Positions 1 to 8,283 of a stretch of DNA of 42,663 nt are shown here, piece after piece. The position numbers and the translations under genes were made by a program. Origin of the DNA: Eubacteriales bacterium. GTDB lineage: Bacteria > Bacillota > Clostridia > Lachnospirales > Lachnospiraceae. The number at the start of each line of letters is the position of its first letter. The first letter of the stretch is position 1. The stretch covers positions 1-42,663 of the forward strand of contig JAUNOK010000022.1 in NCBI GenBank assembly GCA_030537195.1. Direction: 5' to 3'. The notes beneath the pieces were generated by a model, which did no database searches, was not told where the DNA came from, and was given only the letters and a program-made list of their open reading frames with translations.

Positions 1-526
1 TACCAACTTTACGTCTGATAACTTCATCAGCATACTTGATACCCTTGCCCTTATATGGCTCTGGAGCTCTCTTTGCTCTGATTTCAGCTGCGTACTGGCC
101 AACTGCTTCTTTACTGATACCTTTAACAATGATGATGTTTGTTCCGTCAAGAACTGTTTCAATTCCGTCTGGATCTTCCATCTCAACTGGATGAGAGTAG
201 CCTAATGAAAGAACTAACTTCTTACCCTGCTTCTGTGCTCTATAACCAACACCGTTAACTTCAAGTTTCTTCTCATATCCTTCTGTAACACCGATAATCA
301 TGTTATGAATAAGTGTTCTTGTAAGTCCATGTAATGACTTCATTTTCTTTAAGTCATTTGGTCTTGAAACAACGATTTCAGAACCTTCCTGCTTAATGTC
401 CATCTCTGCTGGTAAAACTCTCTCAAGAGTTCCCTTTGGACCCTTTACAGTCACTTTATTATTTTCTGCGATCTCAACAGTAACTCCTGCTGGGACAGCG
501 ATAGGCATTCTTCCTATACGTGACAT
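1..526 (-). CDS. rplF: 50S ribosomal protein L6 (uL6), 3' end cut by window edge
   Basis: Large-subunit protein that binds 23S rRNA near the sarcin-ricin loop and the factor-binding site. The ATG at 526-524 follows an AGGAGG site by 7 nt and opens a reading frame starting [15 protein letters not shown], a typical L6 start, with the two-lobed L6 fold signature ([10 protein letters not shown] early; [14 protein letters not shown] near the end). About 175 codons are present. Bacterial L6 is about 180 residues, so only the last few are missing. It is the last gene of the spc part of the cluster visible here and is separated from rpsH by a 96-nt structured spacer, unlike most junctions in this operon. 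Confidence 0.96.
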   Translation of the reverse strand, partial: MSRIGRMPIAVPAGVTVEIAENNKVTVKGPKGTLERVLPAEMDIKQEGSEIVVSRPNDLKKMKSLHGLTRTLIHNMIIGVTEGYEKKLEVNGVGYRAQKQGKKLVLSLGYSHPVEMEDPDGIETVLDGTNIIIVKGISKEAVGQYAAEIRAKRAPEPYKGKGIKYADEVIRRKVG

Positions 527-550
527 GCCGTGCACCTCCTAATTATAATG

Positions 551-603
551 AGGGAAACATTCATATACGCTGAACAACGATGGGATAGGATTCCCGTTTC
601 CCT
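551..603 (-). ncRNA. Candidate three-way-junction RNA in the rpsH-rplF spacer
   Basis: On the minus-strand transcript an 8-bp perfect closing stem forms between AGGGAAAC (603-596) and GUUUCCCU (558-551). It encloses two hairpins: GGGA/UCCC with a 6-nt loop (595-582) and CGUU/AGCG with a GUUC loop (579-568). The rplF ribosome-binding site begins about 14 nt downstream. No family I know matches. A role as a ribosomal-protein binding site controlling rplF is inference from position only. Confidence 0.5.
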
Positions 604-622
604 GTGTGTAAGTGTTAATTAA

Positions 623-1018
623 TTACCATACGAAGCAAAGAACTTCTCCACCAACGCCGAGCTTTCTAGCTTCTTTGTCTGTGATAACGCCCTTGTTTGT
701 AGAAATGATAGCTACACCAAGACCACCGAGAACCTTTGGAAGTTCTTCCTTGCTTGCATATACTCTAAGACCTGGCTTAGAGATTCTCTGAAGACCAGAA
801 ATGATCTTCTCGTTCTTAGAAGCACCATACTTTAATGTGATATGGATATCGTTGAAGTTACCGTTCTCAACGAGCTCATAAGACTTAATATAACCTTCAT
901 CTAAAAGAATCTTAGCGATTGAAAGCTTCATCTTAGATGCTGGAACATCAACTGTGTCGTGCTTTGCTGTATTAGCATTACGAATTCTTGTAAGCATATC
1001 TGCAATTGGATCTGTCAT
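623..1018 (-). CDS. rpsH: 30S ribosomal protein S8 (uS8)
   Basis: Primary 16S rRNA-binding protein of the central domain. In E. coli it also represses the spc operon by binding its own mRNA. The 131-residue product has the usual start ([15 protein letters not shown]) and the conserved C-terminal signature ([21 protein letters not shown]). Length is normal. It follows rpsN by 58 nt and precedes rplF by 96 nt. Both spacers are longer than most in the operon and contain hairpins, so S8-related feedback at either site is possible but unproven. A GGAGGA site lies 7 nt before the ATG. Confidence 0.98.
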   Translation of the reverse strand: MTDPIADMLTRIRNANTAKHDTVDVPASKMKLSIAKILLDEGYIKSYELVENGNFNDIHITLKYGASKNEKIISGLQRISKPGLRVYASKEELPKVLGGLGVAIISTNKGVITDKEARKLGVGGEVLCFVW

Positions 1019-1048
1019 TGAAATTTTCCTCCTTAATTTAACTGGTTT

Positions 1049-1060
1049 CCTGTTGCCAGG
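1049..1060 (-). other. GNRA-tetraloop hairpin between rpsN and rpsH
   Basis: The transcript contains CCUG-GCAA-CAGG, a 4-bp stem capped by a perfect GCAA tetraloop, in the 58-nt spacer ahead of rpsH. It is short and could be incidental, but GNRA loops are common protein or tertiary-contact sites. Confidence 0.35.
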
Positions 1061-1076
1061 ACTACGTTAATTGATT

Positions 1077-1262
1077 TTACCAAGATGCTTTCTTAACTCC
1101 AGGGATCTGTCCCTTGTAAGCTAATTCACGGAAGCAAATTCTGCAGATTCCGTATTTTCTTAAAACAGAATGTGGACGACCACATATTGTACAACGTGTG
1201 TACGCTCTTGTAGAGAACTTAGGTGCTCTCTGCTGCTTAACCTTCATAGAAGTCTTAGCCAT
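1077..1262 (-). CDS. rpsN: 30S ribosomal protein S14 type Z (uS14), zinc-binding
   Basis: Small-subunit head protein assembled late with S3 and S10. The 61-residue form with Cys24-x2-Cys27 and Cys40-x2-Cys43 is the short zinc-ribbon (C+) paralogue, not the roughly 89-100 residue zinc-free type. That fits a Firmicutes spc operon, where this copy is the housekeeping gene. It lies 17 nt after rplE, with a GGAGGG site before the ATG. Bacteria with this form sometimes carry a zinc-free backup elsewhere under Zur control; none is in this window. Confidence 0.98.
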   Translation of the reverse strand: MAKTSMKVKQQRAPKFSTRAYTRCTICGRPHSVLRKYGICRICFRELAYKGQIPGVKKASW

Positions 1263-1279
1263 TGAATTTCCCTCCTTAA

Positions 1280-1819
1280 TTATTTCTTGAATGGCATGTT
1301 GAATAATCTTAATAACTCACGAGCTTCCTCATCAGTCTTAGCTGTAGTTGTGATGATTACATCCATACCTCTAACCTTATCAATCTTATCATATTCAATT
1401 TCTGGGAAGATAATCTGCTCTTTAATACCTAAAGCATAGTTACCTCTTCCATCGAATGAATCAGCGCTAACGCCACGGAAGTCACGTACACGTGGTAATG
1501 CAAGGTTTACTAATCTATCAAGGAATTCATACATCTTCTCTCCTCTTAATGTAACCTTACAACCAATTGCCTGACCCTCTCTTAACTTGAAGTTAGCAAT
1601 TGAATTCTTAGCTCTTGTAAGAACTGCCTTCTGACCAGCAATTGTTTCCATTTCCTTAACAGCTGTGTCAAGAAGCTTTGAATTTTCCTTAGCTTCGCCA
1701 ACGCCCATGTTAATTACGATCTTGTCGATCTTTGGAACCATCATTGGGTTCTTGTAACCGAATTTCTCAGTCATTTTCTTAGTAATTTCATTATCGTATA
1801 ATTCTCTAAGTCTACTCAA
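1280..1819 (-). CDS. rplE: 50S ribosomal protein L5 (uL5)
   Basis: Binds 5S rRNA and helix 84 of 23S rRNA in the central protuberance and contacts the P-site tRNA. The 179-residue product has the family hallmarks: [14 protein letters not shown] near residue 30, the [20 protein letters not shown] block, and the RDFRGVS signature around 113-119. Length is standard. It sits 21 nt downstream of rplX. No regulatory oddity is visible around its start, although in E. coli the S8 operator lies at this gene. Confidence 0.98.
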   Translation of the reverse strand: MSRLRELYDNEITKKMTEKFGYKNPMMVPKIDKIVINMGVGEAKENSKLLDTAVKEMETIAGQKAVLTRAKNSIANFKLREGQAIGCKVTLRGEKMYEFLDRLVNLALPRVRDFRGVSADSFDGRGNYALGIKEQIIFPEIEYDKIDKVRGMDVIITTTAKTDEEARELLRLFNMPFKK

Positions 1820-1840
1820 AATTATTGCCTCCTTCCTTTA

Positions 1841-2152
1841 TTAATCGATAACTTCGCCAGTTGCCTTAGCAACACGAACTTTCTTACCGTCCTTGAAGTC
1901 ATAACCAATCTTTGTTTCCTTACCCTTTAATGAGTAAGCGATATTAGATATATCGATTGGTGCTTCCTGGTGGAGAATTCCACCCTGCTGATTAGCTGCG
2001 CTTGGCTTAGCATGCTTTGTAACCATGTTAACACCCTCAACTAATGCTGTATGATTCTTAGCATTTACAGACAATACCTTGCCCTCTTTGCCTTTGTCTT
2101 TTCCTGCGATAACCTTAACAGTATCACCCTTTTTAATTCTAACAGCTGACAT
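1841..2152 (-). CDS. rplX: 50S ribosomal protein L24 (uL24)
   Basis: Assembly-initiator protein that binds the 5' domain of 23S rRNA near the exit tunnel. The 103-residue product contains the KOW motif near the N-terminus ([20 protein letters not shown]) followed by the L24 family block [14 protein letters not shown]. Length is normal. It is 11 nt downstream of rplN, so the two are probably translationally linked. Confidence 0.98.
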   Translation of the reverse strand: MSAVRIKKGDTVKVIAGKDKGKEGKVLSVNAKNHTALVEGVNMVTKHAKPSAANQQGGILHQEAPIDISNIAYSLKGKETKIGYDFKDGKKVRVAKATGEVID

Positions 2153-2163
2153 TGTGGTACCTC

Positions 2164-2532
2164 CTATAATACTTCTGGAGCAAGAGATACGATCTTCATG
2201 AACTTCTTATCTCTTAACTCTCTGGCTACTGGACCAAAGATACGAGTTCCCTTAGGAGTCTGATCATCTTTAATTATAACAGCAGCATTCTCATCAAATT
2301 TAATATATGAACCGTCCTTACGACGTGCGCCCTTTACTGAACGTACGACAACGGCCTTAACAACGTCACCCTTTTTAACAACGCCGCCTGGTGTTGCTTC
2401 TTTAACAGTAGCGACAATTACATCACCGATATTTGCATATCTTCTTGTAGATCCGCCCATAACTCTGATACAAAGAATTTCCTTAGCACCAGTATTATCA
2501 GCAACCTTAAGTCTGGTTTCCTGTTGTACCAT
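2164..2532 (-). CDS. rplN: 50S ribosomal protein L14 (uL14)
   Basis: Large-subunit protein at the subunit interface, contacting L19 and 16S helix 14 (bridge B8); it is also the docking site of the silencing factor RsfS. The 122-residue sequence begins [18 protein letters not shown] and carries the conserved block around [15 protein letters not shown] and the C-terminal [13 protein letters not shown]. Length is exactly as expected. It follows rpsQ by 39 nt with a typical AGGAG site. Confidence 0.98.
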   Translation of the reverse strand: MVQQETRLKVADNTGAKEILCIRVMGGSTRRYANIGDVIVATVKEATPGGVVKKGDVVKAVVVRSVKGARRKDGSYIKFDENAAVIIKDDQTPKGTRIFGPVARELRDKKFMKIVSLAPEVL

Positions 2533-2571
2533 AATACTACTCCTTTCAGTAATATCACAAATAAATTATTA

Positions 2572-2829
2572 TTATTTTGCTCTGCTGATAATTTCAACTA
2601 ATCTCCATCTCTTATCCTTAGATAAAGGTCTAGTCTCCATTACCTTAACAACATCTCCGATTAAACATTCATTGTTCTCATCGTGTGCCTTTAACTTGTA
2701 AGTTCTTTTAACGATCTTATTGTAAAGTGGATGCTTAACGTTGTCCTGTACTGCAACAACGATTGTCTTATCCATCTTATTGCTTATAACCTTACCTGTA
2801 CGAGTTTTTCTTAAATTTCTCTCTTCCAC
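2572..2829 (-). CDS. rpsQ: 30S ribosomal protein S17 (uS17)
   Basis: Primary binder of the 5' domain of 16S rRNA with an OB-fold. The 85-residue product has the family core [19 protein letters not shown] and the later [22 protein letters not shown] stretch. Length is normal. It lies 43 nt after rpmC in the conserved rplP-rpmC-rpsQ-rplN order. Confidence 0.98.
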   Translation of the reverse strand: MEERNLRKTRTGKVISNKMDKTIVVAVQDNVKHPLYNKIVKRTYKLKAHDENNECLIGDVVKVMETRPLSKDKRWRLVEIISRAK

Positions 2830-2872
2830 AGTTATTCTCCTTTCTTAGGATATCTAAGTCTACATGCCTTAA

Positions 2873-3073
2873 TTAAGCATTCTTCTGTGCAATTACAGTC
2901 TGGATTCTAGCGATGTTCTTACGAACTTCCTTAATTCTGCTTGTGTTGTCCAGCTGATTTGTTGCGTTCTGGAATCTTAAATTGAAAAGTTCCTTCTTAG
3001 CAGCTACTAATTCTTCATTTAACTCTGCAGCTGATTTTGCCTTTAAATCTTCTACATACTTATTAATTTTCAC
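2873..3073 (-). CDS. rpmC: 50S ribosomal protein L29 (uL29), GTG start
   Basis: Small helical protein at the peptide tunnel exit next to L23, near the docking site of trigger factor and SRP. I place the start at the GTG of 3073-3071, giving 66 residues beginning [15 protein letters not shown], the usual L29 start. An in-frame GTG 9 nt earlier sits almost on top of the AAGGCGGTG ribosome-binding site and would add three atypical residues. With this start the gene overlaps the end of rplP by 11 nt, suggesting translational coupling. The [10 protein letters not shown] block is the L29 signature. Confidence 0.93.
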   Translation of the reverse strand: MKINKYVEDLKAKSAAELNEELVAAKKELFNLRFQNATNQLDNTSRIKEVRKNIARIQTVIAQKNA

Positions 3074-3500
3074 TGTTATCACCGCCTTCTAAGTCTGCAC
3101 GTGAAACAATCTTGCACTTGCAAGGAAGCTTATGTGTTGCGAGACGTAAAGCTTCTCTTGCTGTTTCTTCAGCAACGCCTGAGATCTCGAACATTACACG
3201 TCCAGGTTTAACTACTGCTACCCAGCACTCCAAGTTACCTTTACCTTTACCCATACGAACACCGATAGGCTTACCTGTTACCGGCTTATCTGGGAAAATC
3301 TTTATAAATACTTTACCACCACGCTTAATATATCTTGTCATAGCGACACGGGCAGCTTCTATCTGATTTGATTTGATCCAACAAGGTTCTGTTGCAACAA
3401 TACCGAATTCACCATTAGTGATCTTATTGCCTCTTGTAGCCTTACCAGCCATAGAACCACGGAACTGTCTACGATGTTTAACTCTCTTAGGTAGTAACAT
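3063..3500 (-). CDS. rplP: 50S ribosomal protein L16 (uL16)
   Basis: Late-assembling protein beside the A-site tRNA elbow and the peptidyl-transferase centre. The 145-residue product has the start [15 protein letters not shown] and the later [19 protein letters not shown] segment characteristic of L16. Its start codon overlaps the stop of rpsC by one base (TAATG), and its end overlaps rpmC, so rpsC-rplP-rpmC look coupled in translation. Confidence 0.98.
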   Translation of the reverse strand: MLLPKRVKHRRQFRGSMAGKATRGNKITNGEFGIVATEPCWIKSNQIEAARVAMTRYIKRGGKVFIKIFPDKPVTGKPIGVRMGKGKGNLECWVAVVKPGRVMFEISGVAEETAREALRLATHKLPCKCKIVSRADLEGGDNSEN

Positions 3501-4177
3501 TACTTATCGCTCCCTTCCTTTTCTACGTTAGCGTTGGCATTATTCTTTGTAGGAAGAACCTCACCTTCGTAGATCCAAACCTTAACACCAACCTTGCCAT
3601 AAGTTGTATCTGCTTCTGCAAATCCGTAATCGATATCTGCACGAAGTGTCTGAAGAGGAATTGTACCCTCGCTATAGAACTCTGTACGAGCCATATCAGC
3701 TCCACCGAGACGTCCTGAGCAAGATGTCTTGATACCCTTAGCTCCCTGCTTCATTGTTCTGCCCATGCAAGACTTCATAGCTCTTCTGAAAGAGATACGG
3801 TTCTCTAACTGCTGAGCGATGTTCTCTGCAACAAGCTGAGCATCCTTATCAGGTCTCTTAACTTCCTTGATGTCGATGCTTAACTTCTTAGCAGATGTTA
3901 ACTTCTCTACCTGCTTCTTTAAGTTCTCGATTTCAGCACCACCCTTACCGATTACGATACCAGGCTTAGCTGTATGAATAACGATCTTTAATCTGTCTGA
4001 AGCTCTCTCTGTTTCAATCTTTGAAATTCCTGCAGCATATAACTTATTCTTGAGGAATTTTCTAATGTTATAATCTTCTACAAGGTTATCAGCGAAATCG
4101 TCTTCTGCATACCACTTTGCATCCCAGTCTTTGATTACGCCGACTCTTAAACCATGAGGATTAACTTTCTGTCCCAT
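3500..4177 (-). CDS. rpsC: 30S ribosomal protein S3 (uS3)
   Basis: Small-subunit head protein that lines the mRNA entry tunnel with S4 and S5 and contributes to helicase activity. The 225-residue protein begins [15 protein letters not shown] and contains the KH domain, with the GxxG loop at IGKGG (about residues 76-80) and the C-terminal S3 domain ([18 protein letters not shown]-like block, [10 protein letters not shown]). Length is normal, with a short acidic tail. It ends in a one-base overlap with rplP. Confidence 0.98.
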   Translation of the reverse strand: MGQKVNPHGLRVGVIKDWDAKWYAEDDFADNLVEDYNIRKFLKNKLYAAGISKIETERASDRLKIVIHTAKPGIVIGKGGAEIENLKKQVEKLTSAKKLSIDIKEVKRPDKDAQLVAENIAQQLENRISFRRAMKSCMGRTMKQGAKGIKTSCSGRLGGADMARTEFYSEGTIPLQTLRADIDYGFAEADTTYGKVGVKVWIYEGEVLPTKNNANANVEKEGSDK

Positions 4178-4207
4178 AAAGACTCCTTTCTATCTCTTAG
4201 AAAATAA

Positions 4208-4594
4208 TTATCTTTCATTTAAAACAACAGTGATGTGGCTCATTCTCTTCTCGATTCTGTAAGCTCTACCCTGTGCTCTTGGATGTACTCTCTTCATTGT
4301 TGGTCCCTTGTTAGCGTAGCACTCTTCTACATATAACTTACTTGGGTCCATACCGTTATTGTTCTCAGCGTTAGCAGCTGCTGACTTTAATAACTTCTCT
4401 ATAATAGATGATGCATATCTTGGATTGTACATAACAATTGCAAGTGCTTCATCAAGGCTCTTGCCTCTAATAGCATCTAATACGAAACAAGCCTTCTGAA
4501 CAGATACTCTAGCGTAAGATAACTTTGCGCTTGGTCTTGTATCCTTAACAGCGTTTCTTTCACGTTTAATCTGGGATCTATGTCCGTTAGCCAT
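4208..4594 (-). CDS. rplV: 50S ribosomal protein L22 (uL22)
   Basis: Globular protein with a long beta-hairpin that lines the narrow part of the exit tunnel beside L4 and influences macrolide sensitivity. The 128-residue product has a slightly longer N-terminus than average, then the conserved ARVSVQKACFVLDAIRGKS block. The hairpin region (YVEECYANKGPTMKRVHPRA) shows no insertion or deletion of the kind reported in macrolide-resistant L22. Confidence 0.98.
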   Translation of the reverse strand: MANGHRSQIKRERNAVKDTRPSAKLSYARVSVQKACFVLDAIRGKSLDEALAIVMYNPRYASSIIEKLLKSAAANAENNNGMDPSKLYVEECYANKGPTMKRVHPRAQGRAYRIEKRMSHITVVLNER

Positions 4595-4622
4595 GGATTA
4601 AACCTCCTTTCAAAAATTCAAA

Positions 4623-4898
4623 TTATCTACTCTTCTTTTCGTCTTTGCCGTGTCCTCTGTAAGTTCTTGTTGCAACGAACTCACCGAGCTTATGACCAAC
4701 CATATCCTCTGTAACATATACAGGCACATGCTTTCTACCATCATGAACAGCGATTGTATGACCTACAAACTGAGGATAAATTGTTGAACGACGAGACCAA
4801 GTCTTAATAACCTGTTTGTCGTTTGCAGCATTTAAAGCGTCAACTTTCTTAAGTAAGCTCTCGTCTGCAAATGCTCCCTTTTTAAGTGATCGAGCCAT
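4623..4898 (-). CDS. rpsS: 30S ribosomal protein S19 (uS19)
   Basis: Head protein that pairs with S13 and contacts A-site tRNA and bridge B1a. The 91-residue sequence starts [16 protein letters not shown] and contains the invariant [14 protein letters not shown]-type segment (here [14 protein letters not shown]) followed by MVGHKLGEF. Length is typical. It is spaced 28 nt from rplV and 56 nt from rplB. Confidence 0.98.
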   Translation of the reverse strand: MARSLKKGAFADESLLKKVDALNAANDKQVIKTWSRRSTIYPQFVGHTIAVHDGRKHVPVYVTEDMVGHKLGEFVATRTYRGHGKDEKKSR

Positions 4899-4954
4899 AG
4901 GTTGAAACCTCCTTATAATCTTCGTGAATAATAATAGTTACGATTGTGGGCTAA

Positions 4955-5797
4955 TTACTTAATAGCCTTTCCGTTTCTTCTTCTTACGATAAGCTTGTTT
5001 GAAGCCTTCTTAGCCTTACGAGTCTTAAGACCCATAGCTGGCTTGCCCCAAGGTGTCATTGGGCTTGGACGACCAACTGGTGCTCTACCTTCACCACCAC
5101 CATGTGGATGGTCATTAGGGTTCATAACAGAACCACGAACTGTAGGTCTGATACCCATATGTCTCTTACGTCCAGCCTTACCAAGATTAATAAGGTTGTG
5201 ATCTCCATTACCTACAACACCGATTGTTGCGCGGCAGATAATTGGAACCATTCTCATCTCGCCTGATGGTAATCTAAGTGTTGCATACTTGCCTTCCTTA
5301 GCCATAAGCTGAGCTGAGTTTCCAGCAGAACGAACAAGCTGTCCACCCTTACCTGGATATAATTCAATGTTGTGTACCTGAGTACCAACTGGAATCTCTG
5401 AAAGTGGTAAGCAGTTACCCACTCTAACTTCTGCACCAGCACCATTCTGTACTGTCATTCCATCTGTTAATCCCTGAGGAGCAAGGATATATGCCTTCTC
5501 GCCATCTGCGTAGCAGATAAGAGCGATGTTAGCTGTTCTGTTTGGATCGTACTCAATTCCGATAACCTGTGCAGGAACGCCTTCCTTGTTTCTCTTGAAA
5601 TCAATTATTCTATACTTCTGTCTGTTTCCACCACCCTGGTGTCTTACAGTAATCTTACCCTGGTTGTTACGACCAGCATTCTTGCTCTTCTTAGCAAGTA
5701 ATGACTTCTCTGGAGTCTTCTTTGTAATCTCTGAGAAATCAGATCCAGTCATATTTCTTCTGGAAGGTGTATATGGGTTATATGTCTTAATTCCCAT
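4955..5797 (-). CDS. rplB: 50S ribosomal protein L2 (uL2)
   Basis: Conserved core protein needed for subunit association and peptidyl-transferase centre integrity. The 280-residue product has the [16 protein letters not shown] block near residue 45 and the C-terminal [15 protein letters not shown] segment, whose histidine is the residue studied for peptide-bond formation. Length and basic C-terminus are normal. It lies between rplW and rpsS in the standard order. Confidence 0.98.
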   Translation of the reverse strand: MGIKTYNPYTPSRRNMTGSDFSEITKKTPEKSLLAKKSKNAGRNNQGKITVRHQGGGNRQKYRIIDFKRNKEGVPAQVIGIEYDPNRTANIALICYADGEKAYILAPQGLTDGMTVQNGAGAEVRVGNCLPLSEIPVGTQVHNIELYPGKGGQLVRSAGNSAQLMAKEGKYATLRLPSGEMRMVPIICRATIGVVGNGDHNLINLGKAGRKRHMGIRPTVRGSVMNPNDHPHGGGEGRAPVGRPSPMTPWGKPAMGLKTRKAKKASNKLIVRRRNGKAIK

Positions 5798-5853
5798 TAT
5801 TTCTCTCCTTTCGAGTCTGTGTAATATTGTTTTCTACACTTAAAAGCTACTAA

Positions 5854-6153
5854 TTAAAGGCCTTCAAAGATTTCGATTTCCTTGCTGTCAGCTGTTAACT
5901 GTACGATTGCCTTCTTAGTCTTAGAAGTTGTACCAGCTGTTCTGCCTCTTCTCTTCTTCTTGCCATCAAGATTCATTGTGTTAACTGAAGCAACCTTAGT
6001 TCCTTCGAACATCTTCTCAACAGCATCCTTAATCATTGTCTTGTTAGCATCTGTATGAACTAAGAATGTATACTTCTTATCTGCCATATCAGCCATAGAC
6101 TTCTCTGTGATTACAGGCTTGAGGATTACATCATAATACTGTACGTTTGCCAT
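5854..6153 (-). CDS. rplW: 50S ribosomal protein L23 (uL23)
   Basis: Tunnel-exit protein that docks trigger factor, SRP and SecYEG. The 99-residue product begins near [15 protein letters not shown], the L23 signature, with the [20 protein letters not shown] loop that reaches into the tunnel. The start codon shares one base with the stop of rplD (TAATG), indicating coupled translation. Confidence 0.98.
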   Translation of the reverse strand: MANVQYYDVILKPVITEKSMADMADKKYTFLVHTDANKTMIKDAVEKMFEGTKVASVNTMNLDGKKKRRGRTAGTTSKTKKAIVQLTADSKEIEIFEGL

Positions 6154-6773
6154 TATGCATACACCTCCTCTAATTTTTCAACAGCAGCCTTAGTAACTAC
6201 TAATGTTTCATACTTTAATACATCGTATGTGTTGATTTCGTTAGTAGCTGAAACCTTAACTGTAGGAATGTTTCTTCCTGAAAGAACTACGTTCTTATTC
6301 TCGCCTTCGATAACTACTAAAGCCTTATCAACCTTTAAGTTGCTCATAACTTCTGCGAACTTCTTTGTCTTAACTTCGTCAAGGTTAAATGCATCAAGAA
6401 CTACGATCTTGTTGTCAGCAACCTTTGATGATAATGCAGAAAGAAGAGCAATTCTCTTTTCCTTCTTATTCATCTTGAATGAATAATCTCTTGGCTTTGG
6501 TGCAAATACAACACCACCGCCTGTCCACTGTGGAGATCTTGTAGAACCCTGTCTTGCATGACCAGTTCCTTTCTGTCTCCAAGGTTTTCTTCCGCCACCA
6601 GAAACTTCTGAACGTGTCTTTGCGCTCTGTGTTCCCTGACGATTATTTGCAAGCTGGTTAACTACTGCCATGTGTACGAGATGTTCGTTAACTTCTACAC
6701 CAAATACAGCATCATTTAATTCGATTGAACCAACTTCTTTGCCTTCAATATTGTAAACAGATACGTTTGCCAT
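6153..6773 (-). CDS. rplD: 50S ribosomal protein L4 (uL4)
   Basis: Tunnel protein and, in E. coli and reportedly some Firmicutes, the autogenous repressor of the S10 operon through its leader RNA. The 206-residue product shows the tunnel loop around residues 45-95, with the conserved [20 protein letters not shown] segment and no macrolide-resistance-type change that I can recognise. Since a long structured leader precedes rpsJ and another element lies between rpsJ and rplC, L4 is the first regulator to test for both sites. Confidence 0.98.
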   Translation of the reverse strand: MANVSVYNIEGKEVGSIELNDAVFGVEVNEHLVHMAVVNQLANNRQGTQSAKTRSEVSGGGRKPWRQKGTGHARQGSTRSPQWTGGGVVFAPKPRDYSFKMNKKEKRIALLSALSSKVADNKIVVLDAFNLDEVKTKKFAEVMSNLKVDKALVVIEGENKNVVLSGRNIPTVKVSATNEINTYDVLKYETLVVTKAAVEKLEEVYA

Positions 6774-6801
6774 CTGTGTGGTCCTCCTTCCTTAGCAAAA
6801 A

Positions 6802-7437
6802 CTACTTAGCAGCTTTTACTGTTTCTTTCAGTGTTACTAATGATTTCTTAGGTCCAGGTACTGCACCCTTAACTAAGATTACGTTGTTTTCAACATCAAC
6901 TCTTACTACTTCAAGATTCTGGATTGTGATTCTCTTAGAACCCATATGTCCAGGCATTCCTTTTCCCTTGAATACTCTACCAGGTGTTGTTGCTGATCCG
7001 TTTGAACCCTGATGTCTGTGGAACTTAGAACCATGAGCCATAGGTCCTCTTGACTGGCCTAATCTCTTGATTGCGCCCTGGAAACCTTTACCCTTTGAAA
7101 TAGCAGTTGCATCAACCTTATCGCCTGCAGCGAAGATATCAGCCTTGATTTCGTCCTTTACAGAGTACTCTGAAGCGTTTTCAAACTTGAACTCTCTTAA
7201 GAATCTCTTGTAAGGAACCTCTGCCTTATCAAAATGTCCTTTAACAGGCTTGTTTACTAACTTTTCTCTAATGTCAGCAAAACCAACCTGAACTGCATCG
7301 TAACCGTCGTTTTCTACTGTCTTAACTTGTGTAACAACACAAGGACCAGCCTGAAGAACAGTTACAGGTGTTAAAACACCGTCTTCGTTGAAGATTTGAG
7401 TCATTCCGACTTTTGTAGCTAAAATTGCCTTCTTCAT
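6802..7437 (-). CDS. rplC: 50S ribosomal protein L3 (uL3)
   Basis: Early-assembly protein whose loop reaches the peptidyl-transferase centre. The 211-residue product starts [20 protein letters not shown] and has the central loop [29 protein letters not shown]-type block, where the conserved glutamine at the HRHQGS motif is an in vivo methylation site in E. coli. The gene is preceded by an unusual 166-nt structured spacer after rpsJ, with the AGGAGG site directly abutting the closing stem, so its translation may be controlled separately from rpsJ. Confidence 0.98.
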   Translation of the reverse strand: MKKAILATKVGMTQIFNEDGVLTPVTVLQAGPCVVTQVKTVENDGYDAVQVGFADIREKLVNKPVKGHFDKAEVPYKRFLREFKFENASEYSVKDEIKADIFAAGDKVDATAISKGKGFQGAIKRLGQSRGPMAHGSKFHRHQGSNGSATTPGRVFKGKGMPGHMGSKRITIQNLEVVRVDVENNVILVKGAVPGPKKSLVTLKETVKAAK

Positions 7438-7450
7438 TGATTTTCCTCCT

Positions 7451-7560
7451 GTTTAATCTACAGCGGACAAGATGATGTGCGATACACAGCGCATCCTGTC
7501 ATCCTAGAACAGCTAATATAAGTGGAACCCGCACCACTGCTTGTTACTTCTATATTAAAC
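7451..7560 (-). ncRNA. Candidate multi-branched regulatory RNA between rpsJ and rplC
   Basis: On the transcript, GUUUAAU (7560-7554) pairs perfectly with AUUAAAC (7457-7451), closing a region with at least two internal arms. One arm has AGUGG/CCACU around an 8-nt loop (7538-7521). The other is a long imperfect hairpin with GACA/UGUC outside and GCG/CGC inside (about 7505-7466). The 3' strand of the closing stem ends one base before the AGGAGG of rplC. This geometry suits control of rplC translation. I know no named family for it. Confidence 0.55.
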
Positions 7561-7603
7561 CCTTAGGATTATTGCTTTAATAATGAAAAATTCCAGATAA
7601 TGA

Positions 7604-7918
7604 TTAGTTCATTACCTTAAGGTTGATGAATACACCAGCTGGCATCTCTAACTTAGATAATGCATCTACAGTCTTCTGAGATGGTGATAATACATCGATG
7701 AGTCTCTTATGAGTTCTCTGCTCGAACTGCTCTCTTGAATCCTTGTACTTGTGAACAGCTCTAAGAATAGTAACAACTTCCTTCTTTGTTGGAAGAGGTA
7801 CTGGACCACTCACCTGTGCTCCTGTCTTCTTAGCAGTTTCGATGATTTTCTTAGCTGACTGATCAATCAACTGATGATCGTAAGCCTTCAGAGTAATTCT
7901 GATTACCTGATTTGCCAT
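7604..7918 (-). CDS. rpsJ: 30S ribosomal protein S10 (uS10)
   Basis: First gene of the S10-spc operon. S10 sits in the 30S head and, as NusE, forms antitermination complexes with NusB and couples ribosomes to NusG. The 104-residue product carries the loop and binding regions typical of the family ([13 protein letters not shown] at the start; [15 protein letters not shown] around residues 62-76). An AGGAGG site precedes the ATG by 11 nt. A near-consensus promoter lies about 260 nt upstream with a highly structured leader between. Confidence 0.98.
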
Positions 7919-8175
7919 AAAAAAAGTCGCCTCCTTCGCACTTTATTGTTTAAGTACGACAAGCGGTGACTGTACACACTCCCACGCGTATCATGTAGTC
8001 TCATTCAACATTCGACCCACGCGTGTCATTTCTGCGGATTGCAGATGATTTTGGTACAGTGACTTGTCGCCAGTTTCTTCGCCGGAGTTTATCTCCAGCA
8101 TTGACATTCGCTCCACGGAAAACCTGCTTTACTCAAGCAGCAACCTCACGCTTCACAGCTATCAATGTCACAGCA
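7919..8175 (-). ncRNA. Structured S10 operon leader RNA (about 257 nt)
   Basis: The untranslated leader holds several perfect stems read on the minus strand. UGACAUU (8170-8164) pairs with AAUGUCA (8108-8102), enclosing a CUGCUU/AAGCAG hairpin (8140-8124) and a GUGAGGUUGCUG stretch. A GCUGGAG/CUCCGGC hairpin follows (8099-8081). A CUGC/GCAG hairpin lies at 8045-8031. A long-range pairing joins CGACAAG + ACUGUAC (8069-8054) to GUACAGU + CUUGUCG (7975-7957). The first domain may be the L4-responsive Firmicutes S10 leader; the rest I cannot assign. Confidence 0.6.
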
Positions 8176-8181
8176 AGTATT

Positions 8182-8210
8182 AATATACACTACTCCCTAT
8201 ATAAAATCAA
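8182..8210 (-). promoter_or_regulatory. Promoter of the S10-spc operon
   Basis: TTGATT (-35, 8210-8205) and TATATT (-10, 8187-8182) are separated by exactly 17 nt, giving a predicted transcription start near 8175. It lies just inside the spacer after the zinc-ribbon gene terminator and drives rpsJ through rplF. Confidence 0.75.
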
Positions 8211-8249
8211 CAGAAAAAATTGTATTTTTTTTAATACATTTAAAATAAA

Positions 8250-8277
8250 TTCGACCGGAACTTCTGTCCCGGCCGAA
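8250..8277 (-). terminator. Terminator after the zinc-ribbon gene
   Basis: UUCGGCCGG (8277-8269) pairs with CCGGUCGAA (8258-8250) around a 10-nt loop, with one G-U pair, followed by a U-rich run (UUUAUUUUA). It begins 7 nt after the stop of the 9654-8284 gene and isolates it from the ribosomal promoter. Confidence 0.75.
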
Positions 8278-8283
8278 ACACAT

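Noticed and set aside
3074-3082. GTG nine bases upstream as the rpmC start
   Set aside because: It overlaps the ribosome-binding site, while the later GTG gives the canonical MKINKYV start.
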